Source: Cladopsammia gracilis (taxonomy: Eukaryota; Cnidaria; Anthozoa; Scleractinia; Dendrophylliidae). Taken from it: 64,000 bases of DNA. Location of the stretch: NCBI GenBank assembly GCA_022457155.1, contig JAJGOT010000504.1, positions 460,001 through 524,000 of the forward strand, read 5' to 3'. Position numbers and translations under genes: made by a program. Below the pieces are notes generated by a model. It was not told the origin of the DNA and searched no databases. It worked only from the letters and a program-made list of their open reading frames with translations. Shown in pieces: positions 59,801-62,293 of this stretch (the stretch's first letter is position 1; each line of letters begins with the position of its first letter).

Positions 59801-60158
59801 CATGGTCTAATTGAAAAAGGACAGTTACAAAGCAGGCAATATAATTTATTGTTCATTAGATTATGAGGATCCAAGCCCATGGCTATTCAACCGTCGAACG
59901 CCTTCTCCACCGCGTCCCACAGCACGACGTTCTTGGTCGTGGAGACGCCCGCGACTTCCTTCTCGACCGCGTCCGCCCAGACGAGGTTCCTGGTCCTGGA
60001 GACGCCCCCGTCAACCTGTTCCACGTCCACGTCCCCGTGTACTACCTCCACGTCCCCCGTTACCACGTCCACGTCCTCCTGTAAGACCACCCTTGCCACC
60101 CAATCCTCCAGTTCCGACACGGAGACCTGTACGTCCAGGGTTCTGGTGGTCCCGCTGA
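33843..60158 (+). CDS. Secreted protein with Asp-rich middle and Pro/Arg-rich tail, 9 exons
   Basis: Exons are 33843-33909, 34016-34036, 34323-34352, 35858-35878, 36248-36277, 55079-55108, 58876-58953, 59226-59255 and 59860-60158. Every junction is phase 1 and the total is 606 nt, 201 codons plus stop. Exon 1 encodes a signal peptide (MGSKLWLIAVLLLAVSICSC). The 21-, 30- and 78-nt middle exons encode acidic stretches, ending in a run of almost only Asp and Glu. The 99-residue last exon is basic and Pro-rich (RSWSWRRPRLPSRPRPPRRG, a second SWSWRRPR, then RPxP repeats and PGFWWSR). I do not recognise a family. The layout (signal, acidic segment, cationic tail) is that of precursors in which an acidic part masks a cationic peptide, such as cnidarian arminin-type or Pro-Arg antimicrobial peptides. 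An acidic biomineral-matrix protein is the main alternative. Introns 5 and 6 hold the Polinton and a Penelope-like element. Confidence 0.7.
34198..34235 (+). CDS. Possible alternative terminal exon of the acidic-cationic gene
   Basis: After an acceptor (TTTTTCGTAG), a phase-1 frame encodes ENVAQNVEEDDL and a TAA stop (34233-34235), with no donor before the stop. It lies between the second and third exons. If used it would give a short product with signal peptide and a small acidic piece, without the cationic tail. It may equally be a decayed 30-nt exon that lost its donor. Confidence 0.35.
36405..36409. repeat. Target site duplication, left (CCTTC)
   Basis: CCTTC lies directly before the Polinton terminus AGTAGTGGG and is repeated at 53592-53596 directly after the other terminus CCCACTACT. 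Five bp fits a retroviral-type integrase; most Polintons make 6 bp. Confidence 0.85.
36410..36544 (+). repeat. Left terminal inverted repeat with internal hairpin
   Basis: It matches 53457-53591 in inverted orientation. Within it, 36458-36492 and 36510-36544 are perfect 35-nt inverted arms (TAAGCCGCCAAACGCCCGAG...) around a 17-nt loop. Compared with the right end, the inner arm stops at GGCTTA, so the remaining part of the palindrome (TTTAGGTATCTGAAAAAACC and beyond) is absent on this side. Confidence 0.9.
36542..36580 (+). promoter_or_regulatory. Upstream box of the first Polinton gene
   Basis: TTACCAATTGAATAAACGCT followed by TACCCTTGTATACACGATG is closely similar to 36964-37002, the sequence just before the next gene (TTACCAATTGAAAAAACACT ... 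TTGTATATCAATG). Duplication of the same roughly 39-bp block at two starts suggests a promoter module. Confidence 0.5.
36578..37003 (+). CDS. Small zinc-finger-like Polinton protein, 141 aa
   Basis: The protein has an N-terminal C-x2-C...H-x4-C pattern (CPVCQRMVCVSTFYNHMNKGC, residues about 19-39) that could bind zinc, then a Pro-rich loop and a charged helical segment. The stop overlaps the next start as ATGATG/TGA (37000-37003), implying a paired transcript or shared regulation with the YqaJ gene. The last 12 codons are formed by the duplicated promoter-like block. I do not recognise a family; a DNA- or RNA-binding accessory role is a guess. Confidence 0.6.
   Translation: MPMLLFAAQLKASNSKLPCPVCQRMVCVSTFYNHMNKGCPPFRRNLRVLHEHEAVLPPPPSSVVIRDVLANSNISQHELNAWLDEQEKKSSITLNDLDPLHRIRNASFVADFIEGKTPLAAFRTDMLGFYQLKKHFTFVYQ
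37000..38133 (+). CDS. yqaJ-like: YqaJ-type (lambda exonuclease-like) viral recombinase
   Basis: This 377-residue protein has the full PD-(D/E)XK pattern of the YqaJ family: GASEIAALIG at 35-44, GNLFEP at 73-78, SPDG with the catalytic Asp at 116, LLEFKCP with Glu130 and Lys132, and QIQTGLY at 151-157. Family members are 5'-3' double-strand DNA exonucleases used in single-strand-annealing recombination and end processing of viral genomes. Here it could act in replication or resolution of the palindromic ends. It follows the small zinc-finger gene with a 4-bp overlap and converges with the gene on the other strand (17-bp overlap at the stops). The remaining C-terminal half is not recognised. 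All catalytic residues seem intact. Confidence 0.88.
   Translation: MMTTTQVFLNFLKSRNTGLKQKSADWVSYRQNTLGASEIAALIGVSPFETPKSLLLKKLQPADMHSNTACTWGNLFEPIARKCFEQKHCVRVFANSISLNLATDHSLYRKIICSPDGYYVDKENNVILLEFKCPFKRKIAMTRVPSYYTPQIQTGLYFSGSMVNKALFIDSYFRMCSLNQIEPSSNHNNLLNGGNIYQTKCHTALAWGICYLFSKQKLIHNQTKLIDIGALKKTQTFEQIMASIAEKDLWCSYGAVRMSFSKEYVDEEFLRYIRMKKALLAPDEGPKPVAFFAWKMLNVTELQIVKHEGFLNSIQPKVERFHENLARLCRKIHENLSNQKHLDKTIPGETFEDNIGDDSAMLEAFLIEKAATFTQDL
38117..38770 (-). pseudogene. VLTF3-like zinc-ribbon transcription factor, amber-interrupted
   Basis: The open part (38578-38117, 153 residues) has a zinc ribbon (C13-Y-S-C16 and C31-K-K-C34), then YAPAYTDQ and a basic, helical C-terminal part (FGYALTRINKRIG, VLYKILDI). 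This layout resembles viral late transcription factor 3 of large DNA viruses and relatives. The same frame is open upstream to an ATG at 38770 apart from one TAG at 38602-38600 (CAA TAG CTA). The reading frame is otherwise intact, so either this copy acquired one nonsense change or the codon is read through. A VLTF3-like factor would fit the shared TATATA box before the late-type genes. The family call is from motif memory only. No TATATA box lies before its own start. Confidence 0.5.
38895..39280 (+). ncRNA. Candidate structured non-coding RNA or inserted repeat
   Basis: A GC-rich block of about 290 bp in the largest non-coding gap of the element follows a TATA box (GGATATAAAAGACC, about 38926-38939). 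It contains TATAGCTCAGGGAGG, close to a Pol III A box. It is rich in complementary pieces: CCAGGGG/CCCCCTGG, CCTAGCC/GGCTAGG, TGGCTG near the start with CAGCCA near the end, and a final GAGGG-TTTT-GTCCC hairpin followed by TTTT. I do not recognise it. It could be a viral small RNA, a SINE, or the 5' part of a LINE. Confidence 0.35.
39275..39345. repeat. TGTCACGC short repeats
   Basis: Seven or so copies of TGTCACGC or close variants (some inverted, as GCGTGACA) lie between the structured block and the end of the next gene. They may be a binding-site cluster or simple repeat growth. Confidence 0.5.
39380..40060 (-). CDS. Polinton membrane protein with Gly/Ala-rich hairpin, 226 aa
   Basis: The start is placed at the double ATG (40060/40057) because a TATATATATATA box lies 8-20 bp upstream. 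A longer frame exists but would read through that box. A helical N-terminal half (LQKELESEANHYRQVAKKYK) precedes two hydrophobic segments (residues about 65-110: VSFGFISTGLSTATIATALT, then AGLIASPVIAGVAAMTGFSA). A charged C-terminal coiled-coil-like tail follows. The hydrophobic hairpin could insert in membranes. Similar proteins recur in cnidarian Polintons in my memory; function unknown. Confidence 0.7.
   Translation of the reverse strand: MMSSTNVLPSAPEYSETPSLYPDLSNGEGFRLKKISDLQKELESEANHYRQVAKKYKRTHTIVHGTAVSFGFISTGLSTATIATALTGAGLIASPVIAGVAAMTGFSAASLTLFSRRLQRKITKHEKIYTLALAKRNSVFELVSKALTDKRISDSEFKIILHEVESYYELKNEIRSGEAKPSQNKQTQTQTPDLDKIRKEIRKEEQEKIKKKLNRLTAVSKSDLKD
40092..40760 (-). CDS. Penton-like minor capsid protein candidate, 222 aa
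   Basis: The start at 40760 (MVVLTIVAPSN) is chosen because it sits at the edge of a TA-rich divergent promoter; the upstream in-frame codons are poly-Tyr/Ile from the TA repeat. The protein is beta-rich with few charged helices (IRLVSCSFYNSWHNL, NLANLLGIRAVLFLV, TYFIHCDLVDKEQNLFNGKP). It ends in strand-like ITLSVRDEHNALFDFNNMP and LEFELEI, the type of ending found in single-jelly-roll penton proteins of Polintons. The neighbour on the other side of the divergent promoter is also probably structural. A penton/minor capsid role is inferred. Confidence 0.6.
   Translation of the reverse strand: MVVLTIVAPSNPHTIYFDHPLQKPSYIRLVSCSFYNSWHNLKEKATISTTINGSNGSTPNVTLLQGHYTIDSLAKQFNDLATQHRIKLQLSTTINTPVGSMVIHNGSNVKFSDNLANLLGIRAVLFLVTYVKGLTSPSTYFIHCDLVDKEQNLFNGKPSTVLAKFDLRGEPYEKVFYESTQQNMRDVSSGDYVNSITLSVRDEHNALFDFNNMPLEFELEIN
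40758..40830. promoter_or_regulatory. Symmetric divergent promoter
   Basis: CATGATTGAATATATATATA on the left and its complement on the right (TATATATATATTCAATCATG) form an inverted repeat that contains the start codons of both divergent genes (40760 and 40828). Each gene has the same TATATATTCAATCATG start context. Confidence 0.75.
40828..42665 (+). CDS. Probable structural protein; two frames joined at A AAA AAC
   Basis: The promoter-proximal ATG (40828) opens a 55-codon Gly/Pro/Tyr-rich frame that stops at 40993-40995. The long frame (521 residues from the ATG at 41100) is open upstream, in the -1 frame, to the heptamer A AAA AAC at 40968-40974, which is in the correct phase for -1 slippage. 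No promoter box lies before 41100, so translation probably begins at 40828. The long frame contains many aromatic and beta-type stretches, PGSWAMPSYIPHKDW near its start, a Pro/Thr tail (PAPAPTPTPTPDPTQ) and a terminal hydrophobic segment (IGVGALALAGFLAW), like a membrane-anchored or capsid-associated protein. I do not recognise a family. A one-base deletion is the simple alternative to frameshifting. Confidence 0.65.
42666..44051 (-). CDS. Coiled-coil protein with C-terminal membrane segments, 461 aa
   Basis: The protein has an acidic N terminus (DIDHDDDGDDEEEVDTT) and a basic domain (residues about 85-155). A long coiled coil (about 165-350, rich in Glu/Lys/Gln heptads such as EERQRLKEAEKQLKEAERV) follows. 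Three or so hydrophobic or amphipathic stretches end the chain (TLQAVVLAAGLVMGAVTIAA, ILPGLIGSIVSFIF, AWLLILAAVGFMV), with a basic tail RSTKRRR. The layout fits a capsid-interior or membrane-active scaffold protein; that is inference. Its stop abuts the stop of the converging gene with no spacer. It shares a TA-rich divergent promoter (44052-44095) with the major capsid gene. Confidence 0.75.
   Translation of the reverse strand: MAEGGYDIPGENENTGLDWDIDHDDDGDDEEEVDTTTPFQPGAASTPYHGGEEHEMHTLPREQSGFDSEDIPLFTDFTHPDDREGMVAKARDWIKRLRPRADFSRLDPIGFGKKTENIGRIVTFGPRGGEKPIFKQDGSGLLKSFTDKFKGALGPSAEDIISEDNTTIREERQRLKEAEKQLKEAERVSVARQQAASEVQNLRGRIEETQARIDALDQEHGSSVESQTELDRLKQLKKNLQGDLENQKKELGAIQKIQKQRDQEQAKVDKLRTQLSAKTKERNAVEARLNSTKPLDELNEQEAELVRQNEEDKRVIEDENTSPSDREAAEARVAEREEELGRLRTQVQEREEALPLRERVKNIFKKYGWTLQAVVLAAGLVMGAVTIAAMNGLKAGTKAIGNGLKALGNKVASILPGLIGSIVSFIFKTAGQVISFLGEHAWLLILAAVGFMVERSTKRRR
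44052..44095. promoter_or_regulatory. Divergent TATA-rich promoter of the capsid gene
   Basis: GATGTATATAAATATAAATA followed by TTTATATATATACTCTGGCT separates the divergent starts at 44051 and 44096. It contains TATATATATAC close to the capsid start, as in the other genes of the element. Confidence 0.7.
44096..45355 (+). CDS. MCP: Major capsid protein (double jelly-roll)
   Basis: This 419-residue, beta-rich protein has the features of Polinton/adintovirus major capsid proteins as I know them: an early basic segment followed by ITFERTSANPGETLYVTVP, SLALLFNIDL, VDRLVVKFAATTVQD and YDIYKIFEDLFLS, the mid-region DLTFEITLA and NIQLEYETI, and a second half with KAILLLFIEPY and VTINGSPNRIYNEGI. These proteins trimerise to form the capsid shell. 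The length is slightly short but the frame is uninterrupted. It is followed after 35 bp by the packaging ATPase gene, a typical neighbourhood. The assignment rests on pattern memory and context. Confidence 0.82.
   Translation: MAVQPVQPNLLPTNAEKILGAMKAERTVKRITFERTSANPGETLYVTVPKLNEHEVIVSGSLALLFNIDLAGGHANNYLVQNVSRALVDRLVVKFAATTVQDTVGYDIYKIFEDLFLSVDKRDNMLPEGIQSVDLSKIRSSAGDKKTSGVDAENKLETIYKNKYRINLDHQIITDHGVMYPQALYNDLTFEITLAQASQVVRGSDTSKLVYKLTNIQLEYETIRSKQLADEATSVYSSGKEFAYDHIMREEVVPFSKGSDARLNLRVNPQRRSLKAILLLFIEPYTAGARDSEKYFNPDITKVNVTINGSPNRIYNEGINGTDMWREVCRLFKKKGDGRPNMNLTKYLTGNKFGLLIDLRSMVDTTLHGSGQRLVNTKDGVHLELERATSGSGNVHCHIYTISDSQMNIIDRQLQAVQY
45391..45990 (+). CDS. Genome-packaging ATPase (FtsK/HerA, A32-like)
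   Basis: The 199-residue protein begins directly with the P-loop GPTNSGKT (residues 14-21), followed by a Walker B LFVLDD (89-94) and a sensor-like WVLTQQ (residues about 126-131). This is the compact packaging ATPase of Polintons, virophages and related double-jelly-roll viruses. It pumps genomic DNA into the capsid. It lies between the major capsid gene and a series of small genes on the same strand, each with a TATATA box. All motifs look intact. Confidence 0.9.
   Translation: MDPRKLPFNALIIGPTNSGKTQYLLNQLRGPFRGKFDYIVLFCPKFVHNKTYDGFVDQEPRIFVIDCQQHEIEAWLTLASYFFDGTNTLFVLDDCAASKDVKGRTSQLVKLGFSARHSGLSVWVLTQQLTSIAKPFRENVAAIVLFYTPSSKTTKAIFDDYAGELSHEEYKELIAKLKWHKFSHLVFSLRHPYGVEVKM
46000..46012 (+). 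promoter_or_regulatory. TATATATACGC box
   Basis: ACATATATATACGCTGAACC ends at the ATG at 46021. The same TATATACGC core precedes 46279 and the polymerase start at 53332. Confidence 0.65.
46021..46260 (+). CDS. Small Polinton protein, 79 aa
   Basis: The protein is short and mostly helical (LTVFSQLLGELQSHAEEMQI ... LIREVESLLPDIKKIIEK). I do not recognise it. A promoter box 10 bp upstream, and a position in the late-type cluster between ATPase and the next gene, support it as a real gene. Confidence 0.65.
   Translation: MNTSTSIHKLTVFSQLLGELQSHAEEMQIQIIKTAGEDDLRLMLLNRYPLKVTVCPATMTGLIREVESLLPDIKKIIEK
46279..46887 (+). CDS. Conserved-looking Polinton protein, 202 aa
   Basis: The start follows AATATATACGCAATGG. 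The protein has an acidic N terminus, a helical central part (THEQVKRLTDKQVEKYYKRY, then a weakly hydrophobic ESLIDSVIMFATKGAGMIV), and a second hydrophobic helix with LALRCGRFLALANAVLITT. A Pro/Asp-rich tail ends the chain. I recall similar proteins in cnidarian Polintons but know no function. Confidence 0.65.
   Translation: MATNFPEDDEIMQLLEATPDSSLPSAIPEVLTGPDTPAQREKLAVLVSTGKSKEAIGAQLTHEQVKRLTDKQVEKYYKRYEAYVGNKTTESLIDSVIMFATKGAGMIVKIDDVEALQKELKNDYMINQELSSLAGNLALRCGRFLALANAVLITTKHIDFKKEPEELPLQPAPPVHPSRDGEGYPLEGFDEVDTCFDEIFDT
46889..46966. repeat. Six degenerate copies of ACCTGGCAGAA
   Basis: CTGACAGGAACCTGGCGGAA and following copies repeat an 11-nt unit about six times in the spacer before the next gene. 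An antisense frame through it encodes a repeat of FLPGF/VSVR type and is an artefact. Confidence 0.75.
46996..47424 (+). CDS. Single-pass membrane protein, 142 aa
   Basis: The start follows ATACATATATATATATACATG; the second Met (46999) is equally possible. A Pro/Thr/Ala-rich N terminus leads to a basic helix (NPGRVASGKRLAERNRLARE), then a membrane segment (GFWIITVVGVIISAWGVYY, residues about 84-102), then a Pro-rich tail ending RRRIREME. It is probably a virion or assembly membrane protein; I recognise no family name. Confidence 0.7.
   Translation: MMAQPLETVPEETVAPATHVTSDTPKTAPAKNPGRVASGKRLAERNRLAREAKKQAQAAKATNEPAPNSAPQNSTNEEASSNSGFWIITVVGVIISAWGVYYQREAIMNTLRRKAPTPAPAPAVVNEVQTPPPPRRRIREME
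47444..47602 (+). CDS. Small membrane protein, 52 aa
   Basis: The start is taken at 47444, immediately after CATATATATACTACT. An upstream in-frame ATG at 47372 would lie inside the preceding gene. It has one hydrophobic segment (AAIGGILFVMLKFNIVAL) and a polar tail. Function unknown. Confidence 0.65.
   Translation: MANLFQGFVNGAAIGGILFVMLKFNIVALKTVWQLATQQINETTHNEESTEI
47620..47841 (+). CDS. Small membrane-associated protein, 73 aa
   Basis: It is preceded by TTATATATACACCATG. It has two moderately hydrophobic stretches (AATITGLVATIGWVG and VKFTAAMAGSIAL) separated by a charged linker. Unknown function; one of the cluster of short late-type genes. Confidence 0.65.
47844..47895. promoter_or_regulatory. 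Expanded (TA)n promoter
   Basis: A TA run of about 50 bp ends in TATATATAGCAATGG before the gene at 47899. The TATATA promoter box of this gene has apparently expanded into a microsatellite. Confidence 0.65.
47899..48327 (+). CDS. Membrane protein with two terminal hydrophobic segments, 142 aa
   Basis: The protein begins MASIAIMVGGAILNAAAFTG (possible membrane anchor), has a helical charged middle (KALEAYQAAYAKYQKDRTKL) and ends with a second hydrophobic segment (LLFIGTGALALGYAAFRFL). Comparable proteins recur in cnidarian Polintons in my memory. Function unknown. Confidence 0.7.
   Translation: MASIAIMVGGAILNAAAFTGGNYLAKYLSGDSGKAALDEKIRHDKALEAYQAAYAKYQKDRTKLLDWIASNDRIKDQAKHNFQDTDQALVLYNQTHREQQITLPKEPEFSDFYKPGPQQKQGELLFIGTGALALGYAAFRFL
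48334..49329 (+). CDS. Retroviral-type DDE integrase
   Basis: The 331-residue rve-family integrase has the catalytic triad Asp75 (HQADLLFLP), Asp140 (LQVDPGTEF) and Glu175 (GIVERFNRT), the last two separated by 34 residues as in the classic D,D-35-E arrangement. A positively charged N-terminal segment and a C-terminal domain (RVNLRYLYYPGELEGGSR ... VREELMVVPPG) follow the usual Polinton layout. It inserts the element; the 5-bp CCTTC duplication fits this chemistry. A start at 48340 is equally likely, because the TATA-like CATATGTATATGG overlaps the first Met. The frame is complete. Confidence 0.93.
   Translation: MYMEAKLSKVYYGPKGYWKGLAAVKKLAAATKVSEEAAKKWLVKQALWQVYLPAPRHIPRPKFDVQTPNAVHQADLLFLPHDKLPHGRKIYKYALTVVDVASRYKAAEPLTSKESDEVSKALTRIYRRGPLKWPQLLQVDPGTEFMGAVTKETGAHKTTIRRGRVDIHRDQGIVERFNRTLAERLFGYQYAVEMNLPSGRSTAWVKRLPDVVSALNNEVTRLTGKKPAQAIKEKATSAKPATSYARPVGVNEKKLPPRVNLRYLYYPGELEGGSRRATDPIWSLKVYNIEKVVTKPDTPVVYYLYDGPKRGFVREELMVVPPGTQLPPAGL
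49305..49517 (-). CDS. Small basic protein next to polymerase, 70 aa (tentative)
   Basis: The start at 49517 (MGRGRNGPFTSSQRKARKSG) follows CAGTATATCCCAAC, a weak version of the element's TATATA box. The end overlaps the 3' end of the integrase gene on the other strand by 25 bp. The second half (SSFLPREIEALKGLSKDQIE) is helical. No family recognised. Confidence 0.45.
   Translation of the reverse strand: MGRGRNGPFTSSQRKARKSGARCHYFFFTKQQDMPPAKVSSFLPREIEALKGLSKDQIETVLFHNPAGGN
49547..53332 (-). CDS. polB: Protein-primed DNA polymerase B, amber-interrupted
   Basis: The frame runs from ATG 53332 to 49547 with one in-frame TAG at 52894-52892. The open part after the TAG holds all motifs; numbering is from the Leu before DRQPLQ, near 52810. 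There is a C2H2-like zinc finger (139-161), a Vsr-like nuclease segment ending in FHGCFWHGC (223-250), Exo I with D328/E330, Exo II around D434 and Exo III Y559...D563. Pol A is DANSLYPS (668-675), Pol B LLGNSAYGKF (837-846) and Pol C MDTDS (935-939). Polintons use such enzymes for protein-primed replication. The start at 53332 is supported by the TATATACGCAATGG context shared with the gene at 46279. The catalytic part is intact, but the N-terminal segment can be attached only by reading through TAG. Confidence 0.93.
52892..53332 (-). CDS. N-terminal segment of the polymerase frame, 146 aa
   Basis: The frame starts with the basic MVQPRQRRRRDDDQRELIAW and continues acidic and helical to VQVQE-type residues before the TAG at 52894-52892. 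It could be a separate protein or the terminal-protein-like N terminus of PolB. The in-phase continuation and the single promoter at its start favour one gene. No TATATA box lies between the TAG and the polymerase part. Confidence 0.65.
   Translation of the reverse strand: MVQPRQRRRRDDDQRELIAWLDEQARNLERFEPADDNNAEGEPQNNPQDLDFEQFVQVYDQVDRWVEHGRRIIRSRFATDLEKPVVARILNKIKQNVQTRHAINLRFTVELRNTETEELRQFYQNNHYSRWLATLSETRQWLQVQE
53333..53347 (-). promoter_or_regulatory. TATATACGC box of the polymerase gene
   Basis: CCTTGTATATACGCAATGG on the minus strand, almost identical to the boxes at 46006 and 46268. Confidence 0.65.
53408..53591. repeat. Right terminal palindrome (184 bp) containing the inverted repeat
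   Basis: The sequence reads AGTAGTGGGTGGGGAGGGA on the left and ends in TCCCTCCCCACCCACTACT. The two arms are nearly perfect inverted copies over about 83 bp each (one extra C in GACGTC), around a 17-nt loop. The outer 135 bp (53457-53591) match the left end of the element. The whole would fold as one long hairpin. Confidence 0.9.
53592..53596. repeat. Target site duplication, right (CCTTC)
   Basis: This is the direct repeat of 36405-36409, immediately after the terminus CCCACTACT. Confidence 0.85.
53597..54340. other. Intron sequence between Polinton and repeat A
   Basis: This is AT-rich sequence with a GATGATGATG microsatellite (53884-53912) and a GC-rich patch (CGCGCACGGCGCGGGCGCG, near 54190). 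No gene seen. Confidence 0.45.
54343..54970 (+). repeat. Dispersed repeat A, copy 2
   Basis: This copy matches 29377-30026 over about 630 bp in the same orientation. Shared landmarks are ATGGTACGCGTTTTGCTTTT (as TGGTTCGCGTTTTGC in copy 1), AGTTATTCTAGAC and GGCT.AGCCTATCTAGATA. It sits in the same host intron as the Polinton, about 750 bp downstream of it. Confidence 0.6.
55362..56262 (-). pseudogene. GIY-YIG endonuclease part of the Penelope-like element
   Basis: In a different frame from the RT, this part encodes QPPLISFKRDKNIGNFLV, a Cys-containing linker (CNTCPF) and the GIY-YIG core (VIYCITCTFCKKIYIGETGR, then LGDRFREHLRDV). A further frame change at about 55500-55595 separates the last part (ARHFNLANHSKQHMTICGVS). 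The core motif is intact but the domain is split. Confidence 0.8.
55817..57241 (-). pseudogene. Penelope-like reverse transcriptase (frame-broken)
   Basis: RT motifs are clear: YFKPKIHKPNNPGRPIV, FTMDITSLYTVIPNDEG, GVAMGTKMGPSYANLF, the catalytic YIDDCIG, and FLDINIS. The frame begins in an insertion of about 110 bp (57077-57185) between two TACCGGTA palindromes and loses the GIY-YIG part through a frame change near 55880. The RT core itself is uninterrupted. Confidence 0.85.
57242..58015 (-). pseudogene. N-terminal part of the Penelope-like polyprotein
   Basis: The frame has a helical N-terminal region and the conserved N-terminal RT motif LSDSERSVLSKGLNFVP, followed by TFLRRVQLKAFFHD. It goes out of frame near 57290, just before the DKGGAVVV-type motif that can be read in another frame. 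It is therefore a decayed 5' portion of the same element. Confidence 0.7.
58876..59255 (+). CDS. Asp/Glu-only exons of the acidic-cationic gene
   Basis: Exon 58876-58953 encodes 26 residues that are almost all Asp or Glu (DDDEDDDEDD and so on, ending DPDEI). Exon 59226-59255 encodes EVDDDDLDEM, nearly identical to exon 55079-55108 (EVDDDDLDDM). Their intron flanks are also similar (TCCTGTTAG/TCTTGTTAG acceptors and GTAAGA donors), indicating recent exon duplication. Confidence 0.75.
59860..60158 (+). CDS. Cationic Pro/Arg/Trp-rich terminal exon
   Basis: The exon encodes 99 residues. There are two SWSWRRPR motifs, then VPRPRPRVLPPRPPLPRPRP and a final PVRPGFWWSR before TGA (60156-60158). No Cys. 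The high Pro/Arg content with Trp is reminiscent of Pro-Arg-rich antimicrobial peptides. It matches the 31897-32234 exon in its first residues and splice phase only. Confidence 0.75.
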
Positions 60159-61110
60159 CCGTGTCCCCCTGCACCACGTCCGCGCCCCTCTGTACTACCT
60201 CCGCGTCCCCCAGTACCACGTCCACGTCCTCCTGTACCTCCTCCTCCTGGTAAGTGACGCAGCTCTTGCAAATGATCAAGGACGGTAAGCAGCAAGAACG
60301 TTGACGTCCTGGACGTCAATGACATCGTCCTTTCTTCTTTTATGTATTTCTGTTTTTAAGCATGTAAAAATAACTATAAAATGATCGAACGGCGTATCGG
60401 TGTCGTCGTTCGATGATTTTATTGTTTATTTTTTACATACTTATGTTTTACCAAACCTTTACTTATAAGGATTTGTATATGTGTGTATTTGTTTATTATT
60501 TTACTCGACTCGACGACTATTTTTCGTCACGAACAGAAAAGCGACTTGGAAATAATCGAATCTAAACTCACTTCTAATTCTGTGGTCGTGAAAGTAAATG
60601 TTCCAGTAAAAAAAAAAAACTATGTAGTACGACAAAAATAATAAAATTCGAAATATCATTATCAACAGAACCTCATCCAGTTATATTTATCAAAGAAAAT
60701 ATGTCGCATTTTAGTACTTAGTCCGTTTGGTTTATGAAGGCGCGGAGGTGTAGTACTTAATTTGCATTTGCGCGCCTAACGACGGAAGAACGTTTTGAGC
60801 TTGGTGTTTGCCATGGTATTGTCTCGTAGCTAAGTACCGATCTAAAAATGGAGACGTGTAACAAGTCCAAGCTGACTCCACTCTTCAGTCAGCATGTTTT
60901 CGATTGACTGTGGATTTGAAAAGCTTGTAAAGCTTGTGTAAAATGGTACAACCTAATAAATTGAAAGAGAGTTATGGGATGTACTTAGACCAATACGCAT
61001 GTTGCCTCTTTACGCTAAATAGATAGACATTCCTATCGCATTTACTGATAAAAACATCACGATGACAAAAGCCTTGACTTATACAAGTGACCCTGTTGTT
61101 ATGTTTTCAG
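60159..61110. other. 3' flank of the acidic-cationic gene
   Basis: No gene recognised. Several AATAAA-like signals occur (for example near 60637). A complex CACGTCC/GACGTGG repeat from the last exon does not extend past 60250. Confidence 0.4.
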
Positions 61111-61250
61111 CTCCTCCACAAGGGGACTGCAGTCTAATGACGTTCAGGGGTAGCTATTTTAGAACACCAGCGGGGTTTAAAATAACTCAGGTTGAAAGTG
61201 GATTTTATGATGACATTAATCGCATCAACGGTTATGTTCGTTCCTGTTCA
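61111..61250 (+). CDS. Possible further exon (phase-compatible)
   Basis: After a strong acceptor (TGTTATGTTTTCAG), an open stretch encodes APPQGDCSLMTFRGSYFRTP, AGFKITQVESGFYDDINR and a final RSCS before a weak donor GTAACG. Entry in phase 1 is compatible with splicing from any earlier exon of the acidic-cationic gene, which would give an alternative C terminus with two Cys. Without the donor the frame continues to a stop at 61302-61304. It could belong to a separate downstream gene. Confidence 0.35.
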
Positions 61251-61915
61251 GTAACGGTTAGTATTGTTTCGAACCTGCATTTACTAAGAACGAAACTTAA
61301 ATAATGAGGGAACGTTTAGTTAATGTACATGTACCTGCGTCCTTCAAACGAGACCGGTCAGCTTTCTGTTGTGCGTCGAAGTACCTTGCGATTGTAGCTC
61401 CCAGTCACTCATCGGTGAAGTGTGCAAGTAAGGATTTCTTGACGCTTATCTAGAACAAACCATGTTTATTTTTTGCCATGATAAAACCATGGGCTATAGG
61501 AAAACATCATTTGGACAAAATTAAGTTTTATTTAACTAAAAAAAAAGCTCGCATTAACCTTATTCCGCCTTTTTTTTTTCTTTTTTTTTTTTGGGGGGGG
61601 GGGGGGGCACAAAGTGTTCGAGCTAACTTTCAACATCCATAACTTTTCTTAATATGGAATCAAACACCATCAAACTTCGCGACTTTTCCTAAAATATGTC
61701 TGGCAACAATTTGGTATGACATTTTATTGATCGTGACTTTTTTGTTTCTATGGCAACAAGATTTTGATAGCCGTGTTTTTTATTTGCATTCAGTTTACCT
61801 TTAAATGAAAAAAAAAACGTGTTTATAGTTGTTATTGTAACATTTTTGCATTTATGTCATTTAGCTTTTCTTTATTGATTCTTATTAATTTTGAGTCAAT
61901 TTAGACAGCTTTATA

Positions 61916-62293
61916 CACCGAATGCAAATATGGCCGTCCAACAATTTTTTGTTTGGACAGGTTCTCAAGAAAAAAAAGCAATTGAATAATGATAAATATC
62001 AGGTCAGAATAAGTCATTGTGTGCATTTTCAAGGCCATAGTCTTATTTTAGGAGAAGTTATAGTCAATCAAATTTTGGGAAAAACATGAAAGCGAGGCTA
62101 GTGAGGCTAGAATGTTTTTACTCATACAAATGCTTAAAATTTCAGTGAGCCATAACTTTGCAACCATTTAACCAAAAACACTCAAACTTTGCAAGATGAT
62201 ACATTTAGCAACACTTGTTTCCGTGATATCATTAATTTCGCAGAAAGCTTGGCCAAACAAAAAACTGCCTGACGGCCATATTTGCATTCGGTG
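61916..62293. mobile_element. TA-flanked MITE, copy 1 (Tc1/mariner-like)
   Basis: Inverted ends CACCGAATGCAAATATGGCC and GGCCATATTTGCATTCGGTG are flanked by TA (61914-61915 and 62294-62295). The interior is AT-rich and non-coding. TA duplication and short length fit a non-autonomous Tc1/mariner-type element. Confidence 0.75.

Noticed and set aside
59887..60325. Antisense Gly/Arg and Val/Asp repeat frames opposite the cationic exon
   Set aside because: They mirror the repetitive plus-strand exon, which is supported by splice sites and phase.
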